The notes beneath the pieces were generated by a model. The model was given only the letters and a program-made list of their open reading frames with translations, searched no databases and was not told where the DNA came from. The position numbers and the translations under genes were made by a program. DNA of 64,000 nucleotides from Vanilla planifolia. Its lineage: Eukaryota; Streptophyta; Magnoliopsida; Asparagales; Orchidaceae. The stretch is taken from positions 1,115,001 through 1,179,000 of the forward strand of contig JAIUJO010000087.1 in NCBI GenBank assembly GCA_023846275.1, read 5' to 3'. Positions 10,850 through 24,106 of the stretch are shown piece after piece (within the stretch, counting starts at the first letter, position 1; each line of letters begins with the position of its first letter).

Positions 10850-11309
10850 CTGATTATCATTTGTTAACCAATGAAGTTTAGTAAATTGCTTTTAAAAATG
10901 CCAAACAAACTTGGATGGGTCAAACGTCATTGTATGAACTCAACTCAAAAATAAAATAAACTTGAATACTTCCAAGAGGTTCTTACTGTTCTTATTCCTG
11001 CCATTTCAATGAGATCACTTCCAAAGAATGGCCGGTGAGAAAAATCAAAGAAAGCCTAATCACATACAACTAGAATTTGAACAACAAAAACAATTTAGTT
11101 TATAATTGTTATAGGAAATTTTCATCTCCAAAGCATGACATGATAAAATTATCTCATTAAGAAATAGTTAAATACAATGTCACAGAGAGTAAAATTTTGA
11201 ATATCTTAATGCAATTTTAATAGCATACAATATTTTTTCATGTGCACAACTCTTTTAGAAATATAACACTGCTGAAGAGAAAAACCAGTGGGTGGATATA
11301 TGAACTCAC
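10850..11309. other. Junction between SDA1 and CTR9 remnants
   Basis: About 460 bp that I cannot assign to either gene. The next expected CTR9 exon (the LGQVQLKLGEL region) is not found, and no further upstream SDA1 exon is visible. A small exon-like patch on the minus strand around 11045-10985 translates as HRPFFGSDLIEMAGIRTV with no stop, but I do not recognise it. The breakpoint joining the two gene pieces must lie in this stretch. Confidence 0.5.
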
Positions 11310-13429
11310 AATAAAATGGCAAAGAAAACTCCTAAGGCTTGTTAATTTCTTTGATAGAAGCCATGTAATACCACCCAACCTACTCAAAGTCACCCTAATA
11401 AGCAATCAAATACAACAAGATTTAAGACAAACAGAAAGAAAAGAGCAATTTGTATACTAGAGTATAGAAAGAATTAATCATTGGGACCAATGATCAAGAA
11501 TCATGTTAAGAGTATAAAAAGGAATGGTTGATAATATAAACATCACAAATAGGGGACTGTTCATACCTTGCTGTGCTATGATCTTACAAATTGTAGTAGG
11601 AATGAGCTCTCATCAACCCATGATTAATTACAGAGAGTGATGTCTCAGTTAACTATTCAACAAGAAAATGCTAACCAGTAAAGAAGAAATGATTTGTGAA
11701 ATGATTCAATGCCATTGACAACATGGATATATTTCAAAAGCTCTTTGCATCTTCAACATTCCTTTTTGAATACCATCAACTGTGAAAAAATAACACTAAG
11801 ATGAATTAGCCATCAATAAAAAAACAAAATTTCAGTGAACCAAACCCACCCCATTATGAACAAATAAAAAAATGAACTGCCTATGCTACGTCCTAGATTG
11901 ACAAGTAAAATCTCACCTTCATTTGTTAGCAATTCCATAATTCCAAGAGCCACAAGACCATCAATATTTTCTAGATCTAACTACTCAATGGAAACAAATA
12001 AAAGGGGAATATAAGAATATACAGGTCATGTCATGAAATTTGTATTATAAATTAAACAGGTCATGTCATGAAATTGGTATTATAAATTAAAACTAACTTA
12101 CATCAAGCACTACATGAAAGGATAGTCGAGCCTTGTGAAATTCACCAAGTCTATATCTACAGTAACCTATACTAAGCCTCACAGCTCCATGACAACTAGG
12201 ATAAACTCTTAGTGCTTTTTGGTCAATATCGTGATCAGTTCGTTAAAAGAGTTGCCTGACTAAAAAAATTCAGATCATGGTAATGAATAACACAATAAAC
12301 ATGGAAGTACTAATACAGATACATTAAGGTATCAAATGCATGTCACTATATACTAATTATAAAATTAAATTTGCACTTTCAAGATTCACTGAAATTAACA
12401 CCACATTAGTGATTAAATGCTTGAAATGCCACAATGCAACAAACCAAATATATGCTCAAAAGGACATAGGATGACACATCTTGCCACATTTCAATAGAAA
12501 AATACCAAATAGAAGGGCATAATATAGGCTCCCAAAAAATTGAATGTACGAAGAATCTATTTCAAGCATGCATTACCCTACATAACGTAGGGGTTTCATG
12601 AATTGAACTCAACTTCCAAGTAACAAAAAAAACTTAATAAAGCATGCCCTAAACAGTATTTAGTTTTTGCTACATAATATTGAAATTGGAATCATCAAGA
12701 AAAAGAAAACTCAATGCACAAAAATATTTTTATCATATGTTTGGCATAAGAAGTGCTTAAACAGACCTTATAATAGTCTAAAGATCTCTTTGATGACTCT
12801 GTTGCTTTTTGATACTGATCTTCATTCTCCCCAGCATCAAAATCAACACAAGCCTACGATCAACAACTTCCAATCAAGGTGGCAACAACAAAATTCAGTG
12901 TTTGTAAATAATGATTTTATGTAATAGAAATAAACAATCTAAAAGTTAAACAAAACCGTAAAGGTTTAAGTCCATGAATTTTTATCTATTATGCAAGAGA
13001 GATTTCCAACATTGAATCTTCGTTCTTTCTATGCATCTTTTTTTCCTAAAAATTATCTAGTTTTATTCCTTGTTCTATTATCCCTCCTTTTGATAATATG
13101 ATCACGCTTTATGAAGAAACCACAAAATCATTGAAAATTGAGTTAAAACTGTTAAAAAAATGATAATATCAACTAGAAAGTAGTACTCAAGATAAAGGTC
13201 ATGTGAAATTTAAAATTATGTAGAATATTCGTAGAAATTCAGATAATAATTAAATAGAAATATTTGAAATAAAACAAAATTCTGAACAACTCTAACTAGA
13301 TGTGGAAAGTGCCAAAACGAATTTTCCAGAATCAAGCACTATGCTTGATCCATCTAAAGCAGGCCAACCAAAAGTAATTGTTTAACTATAGACGTATGCT
13401 AATGCTTGGTTAAAGAGAGAAGTTCATGC
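11310..13429 (-). pseudogene. CTR9: CTR9-like gene fragment, six exons
   Basis: Six minus-strand segments match, in order, the N-terminal TPR region of CTR9 (plant VIP6/ELF8), a scaffold subunit of the Paf1 complex that acts with RNA polymerase II. E1 is about 13429-13318 (HE, then QLLL and MDQA). E2 is 12853-12767 (ACVDF to SLDYYK). E3 is about 12218-12102 (ALRVYPSCHGAVR, YRLGEFHKARLSFHVVLD). E4 is 11980-11917 (ENIDGLVALGIMELLTNE). E5 is 11779-11567 (DGIQKGMLKMQRAFEIYP, then MALNHF, NHFFFTG, HFLVE, NHGLMRAHSYYNL). E6 is 11394-11310 (GDFE, YYMASIKEINKP). Introns of about 65-550 bp with mostly recognisable AG and GT borders remain, and the E4/E5 phase still fits. Lesions are two in-frame TAG in E1, a frameshift and several stops in E5, two TAG in E6, and loss of the AG before E3 (ccaaaaagca). 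About 200 of roughly 1,100 residues are covered. This is a DNA-level duplicate, not functional. Confidence 0.85.
12021..12090. repeat. 35-bp tandem duplication
   Basis: Two adjacent copies of a 35-bp unit beginning acaggtcatgtcatgaaatt, at 12021-12055 and 12056-12090, differing at one base (tttg versus ttgg). It lies in the intron between E3 and E4 of the CTR9 remnant. The near identity indicates a duplication younger than the decay of the exons. Confidence 0.9.
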
Positions 13430-13890
13430 CTGAAGGTCAAGTAAAAAGCAAAAGATTCATAACAGGGCAAAATAAAGAGTAGAATAGAAATTCAAATATC
13501 ATTATGGAAAAAGCTATAATCTAACCTCCTAAATAATTAAAGCACGTGAATAAGCTAGCATTAAATTCCAATGCTAAGCCTAAGTGTCATTTGGTAGTGC
13601 CTCACACTCCTAAGCTAGACATAATCCAGCTTAAGTTTATTAATTTATTAAATACTGGATATTAGATTTAGAAAGAGATAAATTATGTAGTATGTTTGCT
13701 TAAGAACTTATTAATGCCAACAACCATATCAAATATCAAAACATCTTATTAGCAATAATGAATACTTAAGCAACTAAAAAATGAAGATTTACTGTAAAAT
13801 AAATAGTTACTTCAAAAATACTAACTAACTAACATTAATATATCATGTTACACATAAATATGAGTGTAAATTTTATTAAATCTGAGTTAT

Positions 13891-14650
13891 GATCTAATTC
13901 TCAGTAGGTTCCTTCAAAATTTATAATAGAGCATGCAAGTCATCAAATTCCAATAATAAATTCGTCCAAACTTAGTATATTTAATCAAAACACAAGGTTT
14001 GGGTATGATAGACTTGTGGAGTATAATAGTATATTTATAATGTTCTTAAAGTACACTTTGTTCTAGTCAGAATTCGACCTTTCCAATAATGATGTAATTT
14101 TCTACAATCCCAATCATGTTTTCATCTCTCATCAAAGCTTCCTTGGAGTCCTCCACAAGGCAATCATTTAAATCGCTTCCTTTTAAGTCTTTCATAATGC
14201 CCTTACTAAAAATAAGATATAATTATGGTGCCCAATGAATGGTCTCCCTTTATAAATTGCTTATAAGTCTACATTTTGCTCTAATTCTCAACAAGTTCCT
14301 TCAAGATTTAAGATAATACATGCAGTTCATAAGTCTGCCAATAATAAGCAAGTCTAATTTTATCAGATTTAGTTAAAATAAAAAGTTGATCACGTTTGCA
14401 TAGGTTAGGCTAATGGATTATTATAATATATTTATAAGATCCTTAAAATACCATTTGTCATAGTAGGACTCCATCTCTCCAAAAATGATACCCTTTTCTA
14501 TGAACTCAACCATGTTTCCATCTCCGCATCCAAGCTTCTTAAATTCCTGCGCAAGGCATTCATTTGAATCACTTCCATTCAAAAATAAGATGTAACCAAG
14601 GTTTTCGATGGATGTTCTCCTTTGATTACATCTCTAAATTGAAGCTTATG
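13891..14650. repeat. Direct duplication of about 390 bp
   Basis: Copy 1 runs from about 13891 to 14265 and copy 2 from 14279 to about 14650. Matching anchors are the ctaattctca start (13894/14281), the ccaataatgat/ccaaaaatgat block (offset about 397) and the AATCGCTTCC/AATCACTTCC block. Divergence is substantial. On the minus strand both copies encode a related stretch, GSDLNDCLVEDSKE in copy 1 and GSDSNECLAQEFKK in copy 2, followed by similar residues. I do not recognise the family. It lies 5' of the CTR9 remnant on that strand but does not match the CTR9 N terminus. Confidence 0.75.
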
Positions 14651-17600
14651 ATCCTTGTTGAAAATTTTTGAAACTCTCCTTTATTTTTAATTAATTTTAG
14701 AAGTTATTGAATTATAAAAATACTTTCTATTATTTATTTGGTAATAGTAACAACAACATTTTTCTTTCTCCCTTATTCCCTTTTTTCTAGGCCAACCTCA
14801 ATAACCTTTGTGACCCTCACTTGAGAAGGTTCGCAAAGGAATCAGCTGCTTGGGAGAAGACATTAACAAAGAAAAGGAATCAGGGATAGGAAAACATAGA
14901 AAGAAGAAGAAAGGAGAGCAGTAGAATAGGAAAAGAGAAACAAAATAAAAATCAGCAACACAAGTTAATTGCAATGTTGAATGAAGCAAGGCAGTCAAAG
15001 CAGATGAGCTGACAATAAACCTATTTGGGAGAAGTATTTGGTTATACTTGTGCTGCCAACAGAGCTCAGCTTTGTATTTCTATTTTTTTCCTAACGAAAG
15101 AGGCTGCCATGAATTTTTACAAGCCAATAAGGGCTAGTGTTGCTGCAAGCTGAAGCTTAATGGGAAAAAGGCATTCTGCCAAACTGGGAATGGGAAATTC
15201 TTGTTAAAGTGAGCTTCAGCTTTAGTTAAAAATTAAGAAAAGTATTACTATTATGAATAATTATAATGTAGAAAGTCTACTGTTATACTTCCAACAAACT
15301 AAGGAAAGTGAGAGAAGCCACAACTAAGGAATATTTTGTTTAAATTTTTGTTACAGCTTAAATCAAAAAAATAAAAGGAAAAATAGTGTGAGAAACTATG
15401 ATAAAAGCACTTAGAGGTGATTTTAACTACAACAAACTAAAAAACAAAATTAGTAAGATCAATATCTAAATGCAATTCTTTTATTATTTATACATACATT
15501 CCTAAGAATTTTAGGAAATAGAAATAAAATATTTTGGGATATTAAAACCATAGATCCTTATGAGTTATTAATGAATTTCCTTGTAAGAAATGAAAAATAA
15601 AAAGAAAGGATAAAAAAAGATTGATTTTTTCAATCAATGTAAATTTAAATAGATGATAATACAGTAGATATAAATATTTGAGAATTAAAGTATGGCATAC
15701 AAGTCTCATGTTTGGATTCATGTTCTGATACATCAATGCTTTTATGACATTGAGTAATTAAAACACATCATAATAGAAATACAATAGAAGATAAAAAGAT
15801 AAATAAATGAAAAAATATCTTATAATATGATGTAAATTATAACTGGGTTCAATATCCTGAATTAAAAAAAAGAATAAAAAATAAAAAAACTCTATATTTT
15901 ATTTCATGATTCCACTATATATGATCAGCTCAAGACATGATATGCTAAACATGATTAGCATTAGTTTTATCAAGTTATGAAATGGCATTATAGATCTCCT
16001 TACTACTACTAGCACCTTTTACAAATTTTATGTTCTATAATGATATTATGTGATTGATAGGACTAACCAGTTATGACATGCTTGGTAGTAAAGGTGTAGA
16101 GATTATGTGATTAGATGTCATACAGATATGAGATAACTTATGATAGAAATATGTGATAATAGTAATATAAGAAATATGAGTTAAATTATAATAAATTAAG
16201 GAAAAAGAAAAAAAAGATAAATAGAGAAATTAATAAGAAAATATATATAATATGTATATGAAAAATATATAATATATAAATGTGGACTCTTATATTACTA
16301 AGCTTATTTTTTATTACTATTGGCGACTCATTTCTTCTTCGAGTGTTATAGAGATGACATGTTTATACTCATATTTATATCACTATATCATATCATGTTA
16401 ATTTTTACATATAATATTTACTTATTAAACATTATATAACTTATTTTTCTATTTATATTACAAGACATATCACAAATTCACAAAGAGATAATTTATAAAG
16501 ACATGTAAGATGATTGTGAATATGATATTATGTAGGTTATAGTTTTGTACTTGACATAGTATCTTTGACTTTCAGTTAGAATATGTATACATATTTATAG
16601 TTTCAAATCAATTTTTTGTCACCCTCATCTATTTTGACATTAATATCTTCAATTATGCTTCTATAACAAACTATTAGTATATGCATATAATAGGTGCAAG
16701 CAGAGGTGACAACATCTCTATACTATTCTCCATTATCCCTGCCATCCCTTGCCATAATACATCATCATCATTTCTCTTTCCACCTCCATGAACCTCAACA
16801 ACCTTAAAATTAGTAAAGGGTTTATGGTTTCGCCAATATAGAAAGAAGAAGAGGATTTCGATATTAACTTTCCTTTTTCACATTGTTGAGGTGTGTGAAC
16901 CAACTTTCTTACTATAGGGTACTTAAAAAGACCTAAATGGCCAATTATAAAACTCAAGAAACTTTAGTTGAGAATAACCCCCAACACCAAAAACCTATAT
17001 GAATTTTTCCCAAATTTAATTAATTCTAATAATAGTCTAAAAATTAGTAATTTTGTGCATACCTCAAAGAAAATACTCAAAAAAAAAATATTATTCTATT
17101 CAAAATACTTAATTAAAAGGTCACAAGCTAGTTGTAATTCCTCAATATGCTGCCTTAAATTTTATAACATTCCCCTCAATACATGTAACAAGCTCTACAT
17201 CGATATAAAGGACTCATTTAACCAAATTATGTACTTCACAAAGAAAAGTACATGATCCAAAAATGCAGCAACATTATTTTTGTCTTCACCTAAAACAAAA
17301 TTGAATTGGCTTGATGCTTGATGCATGATGCTTGTGCTAGGTCACCTTTTGCTGCACAAAGCTATCCGGCAAAAATTGCAACCTATGAAACATAAAGGAT
17401 TAATTAACTGGAATCTTCATCATGCAATATACCCAATAAAAAACTTTAAAAATTTGTACAAGTCAAAGAAAATATGTTGATATTGGTTTTCAAGTATAAA
17501 ATACTTAATGCTAATTTATGTGATCAAGAGAAACATAATAATATTGAAAAGATATTATGTTTTTTGAAGTTGCAAAAAGTTCAAGATAAGACACATCAAG

Positions 17601-20600
17601 ATGAAATAATTTAAAAGCAAATGAGTTGTTACCAAAGTAACATTAACCATGTCCTCAAAAGGGATGGTTCAACATTATGGCATAGCATCAATCTTCTTAA
17701 AAAAATAATTCAAATCATTTTAAATTGTAAAAAAGTACAATTATATTTTTCACTAGAGAACAAAACTATATCACTTTGCACTGTTTGGTTCAAGATCATA
17801 ATCAAAATATCAATTAAGAAAATAGTCCACCTATCAAAAATCAAATGATTATTTAAAGCACATGGCAAAGGCAAAGCTTTACCAAAAAAATCAAAAGTTT
17901 TGTTGCCCTGACCCTAACGTCTTTTTAGCTCTCTTTCTTGGTGAAAACAATCCCTTTCTGATGTTCTATTACGTCACCCTTTATCAACAATAACTTCTTA
18001 ATTACCAAGCATGAGCACCATGTAGCATAACTGGTCAAACACTGGAAATATGAATTTGCCTACCAATCCTAACAAAGCCTTACCAAATAGAACATCAAGC
18101 AAACTTCTGCACCATAAAAGCATGGCATTAACTCCAAAAGATGGTGCCTCAAGTTATGTCCCAACAATTTGTATAATAAATCCAATATACTTGAAGCATA
18201 TCCAAGTAGCAATAAATTTTTCCAACATTACCACCATAATCTTTAAACATCATTACCACTAAAATTGCATTTTTATACTCAATATTTAATTCAAAAGCCT
18301 TTCTAAAGGTTTCTTACACATTTCAATAGTCCAATTAGTTTAGAAGAGGATTCAAACAGATCTCAAAAAATGGAAAATTCCATGAAGTACAAACACTCTT
18401 AACGGAGGTATTGTATCCTTGTCAAACTCTCAAACTTGGGCTTCAAGACCATGTATTAGAAGTGCCATGTTGCATCACTAATCTAAATTTGTAGAAAGTG
18501 CAATATCATATCCTCCAAAAAATTCTAGGATGTATTGCACATTCTTTTAACAAGTGTCTAATACTCTTCCTAACCCTAAAAAAGGGTGCATGATTGACAA
18601 GCATCAAAATAATTTGTGTTTCATGGAAAATAGAAATGTTGCATGATGATTGATGTCATTGAAACATTCTAAAAGAAAAAATAACCATTCACTTTGCTCT
18701 AAATTTTATAGGATAGAATCTTTATGCATAATATTCACACTTATGCATAAATTTTTTATATCATTTTTTTGTAATTAAAAGTAAACTTTATTCACATTTG
18801 TATGCTAAAGTTAATGATTTTATACTTATAAATAATTGAATGTTTTGCATGCAATAAAAGTGATATTTTGTAAGTGTGTAACCTTAATTATGTGTATTCA
18901 TAGTTCTCTCTCCACATAATGCATAGTTCTAATCACATATAAATTGCAACCATTTAAAATTTTTTTTTATTAGTAGGTTACATTAAAATTGTTTACTTTG
19001 TATTTCATATAATTAGAATAGACAACCAAATAGGTATATTCGTATGTTCATATAAAATTTTGTGGTTATTCTAATAAAGATTTTTTAAATTGCATGGTCC
19101 TTGTATTTAGTACATGTTACATAGGCAAAAGAATGCTTGAGGTTCCTTATCTAATACATTTTTTACTGCTCATAAAGTCAACATTGTCATGCTCATTAAC
19201 ATTTATTATGTTGATCATTATTCTAATCCAAACTTGTTTTTGAAGTAATATTTTTGATACCTTTTAGCCTTTTTTTTCTTTTATTATTACTATTACCATC
19301 ACCTAGAAAGTATAAACCACCTCTAGTATAATAATACCTAAAGTGCACTTTGCAATCTTACATATATTGACGAAGCTTGTTGTTTCACAAGTCGAGCACA
19401 TGCATCTAACTCATTGCCTCATCCAAACAATAAAAATTGAGCTAAATCTAAAACATACTAGATGAACCATCTTAAGCAGGCCCAACAAGATTATGCTTAA
19501 ACCAACTAAAAAATTCAAGTATATCTTAAAACTCAATTATAAAGTAAACTCCAAATTCATGTTTTCTCATACACTATTTTTGCTTCTTCTGCATATATAT
19601 AAATATAAAAAAATGTAGACAAAAGCATAGCTAATTTGAGTAATTTAACAAATTTTCTTCAATTCTGTACACAAAAATGCATATTCTATAAAAGCGTTAA
19701 AGTTGCATAGAGGAGAAATCATAAATAAAAATTAGAATATGTTACATGCTTTTTATAACAACAACAAAATTTAATTCAATGCAACACAATCCCACTACTT
19801 TTTAATACTCATCCATTATATATTAAAAAATGTGGTGTTGTATTTTTTTACATATTTGGTCATATTTTATATTTTTAATGCATTTGAAAAGAAAAATAAG
19901 TTTTATTTTGTTACGTTGGCCTTTGTCACTAGGTATTATGAAGAGATGCCCATTGTTGCAACCAATACATGATCAGTTTGTATGGGTGGGAATGATCAAA
20001 CCATATGAGGTTACTTCACCAATTGTGGGCATGTTCAATTCTAACAAATTCAAAAGCAACTTAGGCAAACTAGATTTATCTATTGATGCATAGTGCACAT
20101 ATAGATGCTTGCCACCCAACTACATATGCACAAATAAAGCAATGCATGTAAATTCTATGTGCACAAAGGGAGAAATGCCCATAAAAATATTCACTCCACA
20201 ATATTTATTTCTATAGAAGGGCAGACAATGTCGAATATGTGTTTTGGATTATGAGTATAGTCATATGTACAAAAAGAAGTAAATGCGTTCACAAATTACA
20301 TTATGTACATACAAACATGGTTATATGAGAACAAAAATCATTATGTACAATCATGCATAAATGAAAACAATGCATCCATTTACCATAAAAAAATTCTTAC
20401 AAAAATTAATGCATGTATAAGATGTATTAAATGTCTGTAGATACACGCACACATAGAAAAATAATGGGCTAGATGGAATGACAATATAAAACTTTATAAG
20501 AGCCAAATACCATTATGAAAAGTTTCTCTTTTTAATATTGTTTTTTTATGACATTTTTAGAGAAGAAATCATTGTTGTTGAGCCCAAGATGACAAGAGAT

Positions 20601-23600
20601 TAAAGAACCAGAGGTGTTGGTCGCTTCATGTGTACGTATAGAGATACCTCTCAAGTCTTTCCCTTGGTATATCTTGTTAGTCATGTTTGTTGTACTAGCT
20701 CTAACACTTCTTTCTTGTTATTTCTTTGTGTATCTATATAATTGTTAAAGTAAGAACAACATGATTTTACATCTTTCTAAAGTTAGTTTTGTTGGTCCTA
20801 TAAAAATTGCTATAAAAATATAGTTTCAATCAATATTAGTTCATTGTGTTGTCACTTTCATCTTCATTGCACCACAAAAATTTAAATTAAGATTTCCTCT
20901 TATATTTAAATTTTCTTGCAAGAGTTTAATAGCATGCTTAAATTTAAATTCATTAACTACTTTTACTTGGAATCTACCAACAAATTGTTAGTCAAAGGAT
21001 AGTTGTCTTTCAAAAACTTTGTTATTTTGTCTTATTTGAAATAGAGAAGGTTTCAATTATTTGAGTTATTATTTTAAACTGGTCGTCATGTCTCATCAAA
21101 ATCATAACTTACGTATGTCGTTGTTGCAATTAGGTACAAAACACATGTCTTTCAAAATTTATTGCATGCATTTTTTTCTCATTTTAATTACCATATTTGC
21201 ATGAACATTTCTTTACTCTGAATTTCAAACACATTTCATAAGTCCCATAGTTTGGTCTTGGACATAAAATCCTAAAGACTGCAACTAGACACCACCCCAA
21301 ACCTTTGAGTGTGCATTACATTACAATCCCGTTTATCCAAGACCATTACATGAATTCTATGACACCATTGCACCATATTGACTCGATATTAAGATTTAAA
21401 AATGTCAAGTCCCTTATATTAATTTGTTCTCACCTCTTCTTTGTCTTACTCTTCCACCATTGAATAAGAGAATTATGATAACCCTTCTCCCTTAACAAAT
21501 TAATTGATCTAAAATTAACATGTTCAAATCATACAACCAAATACTCTAGACAATAACATTTTTATCACTTTGATTATTTCTAATCATATCATTTCGAGTA
21601 TATCTACCACATGTTCTATTTTGTGTACTTGAATTCACACGCAATATTTAAAATCATATAATTTTTTTATTCCACTTGATTTTAAAAAACTTATATGTAA
21701 AAATGAGTAAGATATTTTGATCACACAATGTAACAAAAGCATTCCTCAATCCCTTCAACATGTTTGAATTAGATTATAAGCATCCTATAAATTTTTCTAT
21801 TTTTTTTAAATTTATATTAGAAATAATGAAATCTCTCATTTTTCTTATATTTTAGTATCATATAATAGTAATCCTTAGCAATTGTACTCTTCTGGGTTTT
21901 ATTCAAAATGAATTCCATGTTCAGTTAAACATAATAAAATAACCTCTTTCTTAGTGCTATCAACAAAAGCATCATCAAAAGTAAAAATAAGAATGCACCA
22001 TTGTGAATATAGAACCAATGCAAAAAATTACAATTGGGAAACCTTTAATCAACAATACTTGAATGCACATATGCATCATTACTTTTATATGCATGCTTTC
22101 ATAACTTCAATAAATCAAAAGCTAAGCTTTTCCCTATCACAAGGCCTTTCAAAACACTATTATTGTACTTCTATCATTTCCCTTCTAGATTTCTTTATCG
22201 AACCCCTTAGCAAGTGAATAGTCAAAATAATCGATCTTCTAGACACACAACAAAATTGAATCAACAATATATTGGTTTTGTGTCATAATTTAAGCTCTTT
22301 AAATGATAAACTTTGCTTTTGAAAACTAACATCACTAAACTTATAGAATCATACCTTACTTTTTAGCAACCTTTGTTCTTAATTCCTTTTCCTTTTTTCT
22401 CTTTTCTAAATATATTAAGAATAATCATTGCCTTTTTTCATCTTTATTTAATGGCCATTATCATCATATGTGTTATTGTAACATGTTTTACACATCTATA
22501 ATAAAATCATGCTCATATGATGCTTAGTAAAATGTAAGCAAACACAAAAAATACAAGCATGAATGTCAATCATCCTTGTTGATAGATTTCAATTCATTAC
22601 TTATTATACTTGCCAAGTAGTATATAATACTAAGTAAATATAGATGTATAAGCTTGCTATATCAATTCCTCTTGTAAAGGTCTCCCCTTAAAATAGATAT
22701 CAAATTATGTGCCATTATATGATCCATATTTCCTTCATTTGAAGTATTTTACACTTACTATAATATATCTTTCCTATTTCCAAGACTATTTCTCAATTCC
22801 CTCACTTGACTAGTTAAATTCTTTCCAATAATTTAACAACACTACTTCTCTTCCTCCTCTTCTCTTTAAGCTGTCAACCACGATCAAAATGTTTTAATTT
22901 TATTCAAAACACCCTCATCATCCATCGTCATCCTCTCATATACTAAATATCGATGCTTCATTTCCCTTCAACAATTAGACCTCTTCAGTTTAGTGACTTC
23001 ATGCCTTCAAATCGCTTGGAATTTAATAGTTTTGCAAAAAAATAGGTTATTGTTATGTCAATTTTGACAGTACAATAAGGTTAGGAAAATTTTAAAAATA
23101 AGATTTAATAAAAATTATGAAATTCTAAGATTTCTTACTTTTTTTAATAATTTGAACTTCAAAAGTTTAGCGGTTAATTTTGTATGATTCTTCTTAATTA
23201 AATCCACCTGTTCGCCAAATTTCTTATATTTTAATGAAATTTAATATTTTTAATTATTTAACCAAACCTAAAATATTTTTAAATCCTCATTAACATTTGG
23301 TTCAATGACTATCATGCCTACTTTTTTAGATGCAAAATTTTTACTATGCTTATACTTGTAAATTCTATGACTTAGTAAAATTTCATAATTTTGTGAGTTT
23401 ATGTAATAATTTTTTATTACTTTAAAAACTTTTTCATGCTCATAAGTTAATCCTTATAAATCTTTGATCTTCTATTTTAATACTCAAAAGAGTTTTTTGT
23501 CAAAATACTATCATTATATTCAAATAATTTATTTGTTTTATTTCTTAATTTGTCTCTTTCTTTTTAGGGGTTGGTCCTTTAGTGGTATACAACTTTTGAA

Positions 23601-24100
23601 TAATATGAAATGAAACTTTAAAGTTTTCAAAAATTCTTTAAAATTCTAAATAATTAAAAGTAACAATAATTAAATTTTCTTTATATTTTGGATAATATAA
23701 ATCTTCTTAAGATCATAAATCAAATCTATGATTATGATTTTTTTATTAATTTAAGCACATGATAATTTAAAATATCAAAATATTATTCAAATAATTCCCC
23801 TTACATTATGTATGTTACAATGAAAGGGAACAATAGATCATGCTCTATCTTATTTAGTAGTTTGTTATGTTTCTATTAAGTTACTAGTTTTTGTATTTTT
23901 GGAGTGATTTAAGAACTTACCTTTTGAAAGAATGTTAAATTTTTTTATATTGAAATTGTTATAATTTTCAAAATATTCAATTAGTTTTAGTGTGATTTTT
24001 GAAAATGATCATGCTAATGGTTTTTTATTTAAAAAATGTGTTTTCAAAATCAAAAGATAGAGAAAGAAATGACATGACCCATAATTACTTTGTGACGTTT
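14651..24100. other. AT-rich intergenic DNA, no recognised gene
   Basis: About 9.4 kb of AT-rich sequence. Frames of 60-95 codons occur (for example 14998-14798 minus, 16957-16733 minus, 16968-17255 plus, 18050-18262 plus, 19830-20093 plus, 21954-22217 plus). None has a domain, signal or homology I can name, and lengths of this order are expected by chance. Slightly GC-richer patches at 15040-15200, 16730-16960, 17860-18130 and 22840-23030 may be old transposon or gene debris. The part just left of 24.1 kb should contain the missing gag/protease of the gypsy element that follows, but I could not recognise it. Confidence 0.6.
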
Positions 24101-24106
24101 TGAAGA

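Noticed and set aside
12667-12924. 85-codon plus-strand frame
   Set aside because: It is antisense to the CTR9-like exon 2, whose minus-strand reading fits the family and has matching splice borders.
19830-20093. 87-codon plus-strand frame in AT-rich DNA
   Set aside because: No motif, no supporting exon structure, and a length expected by chance.
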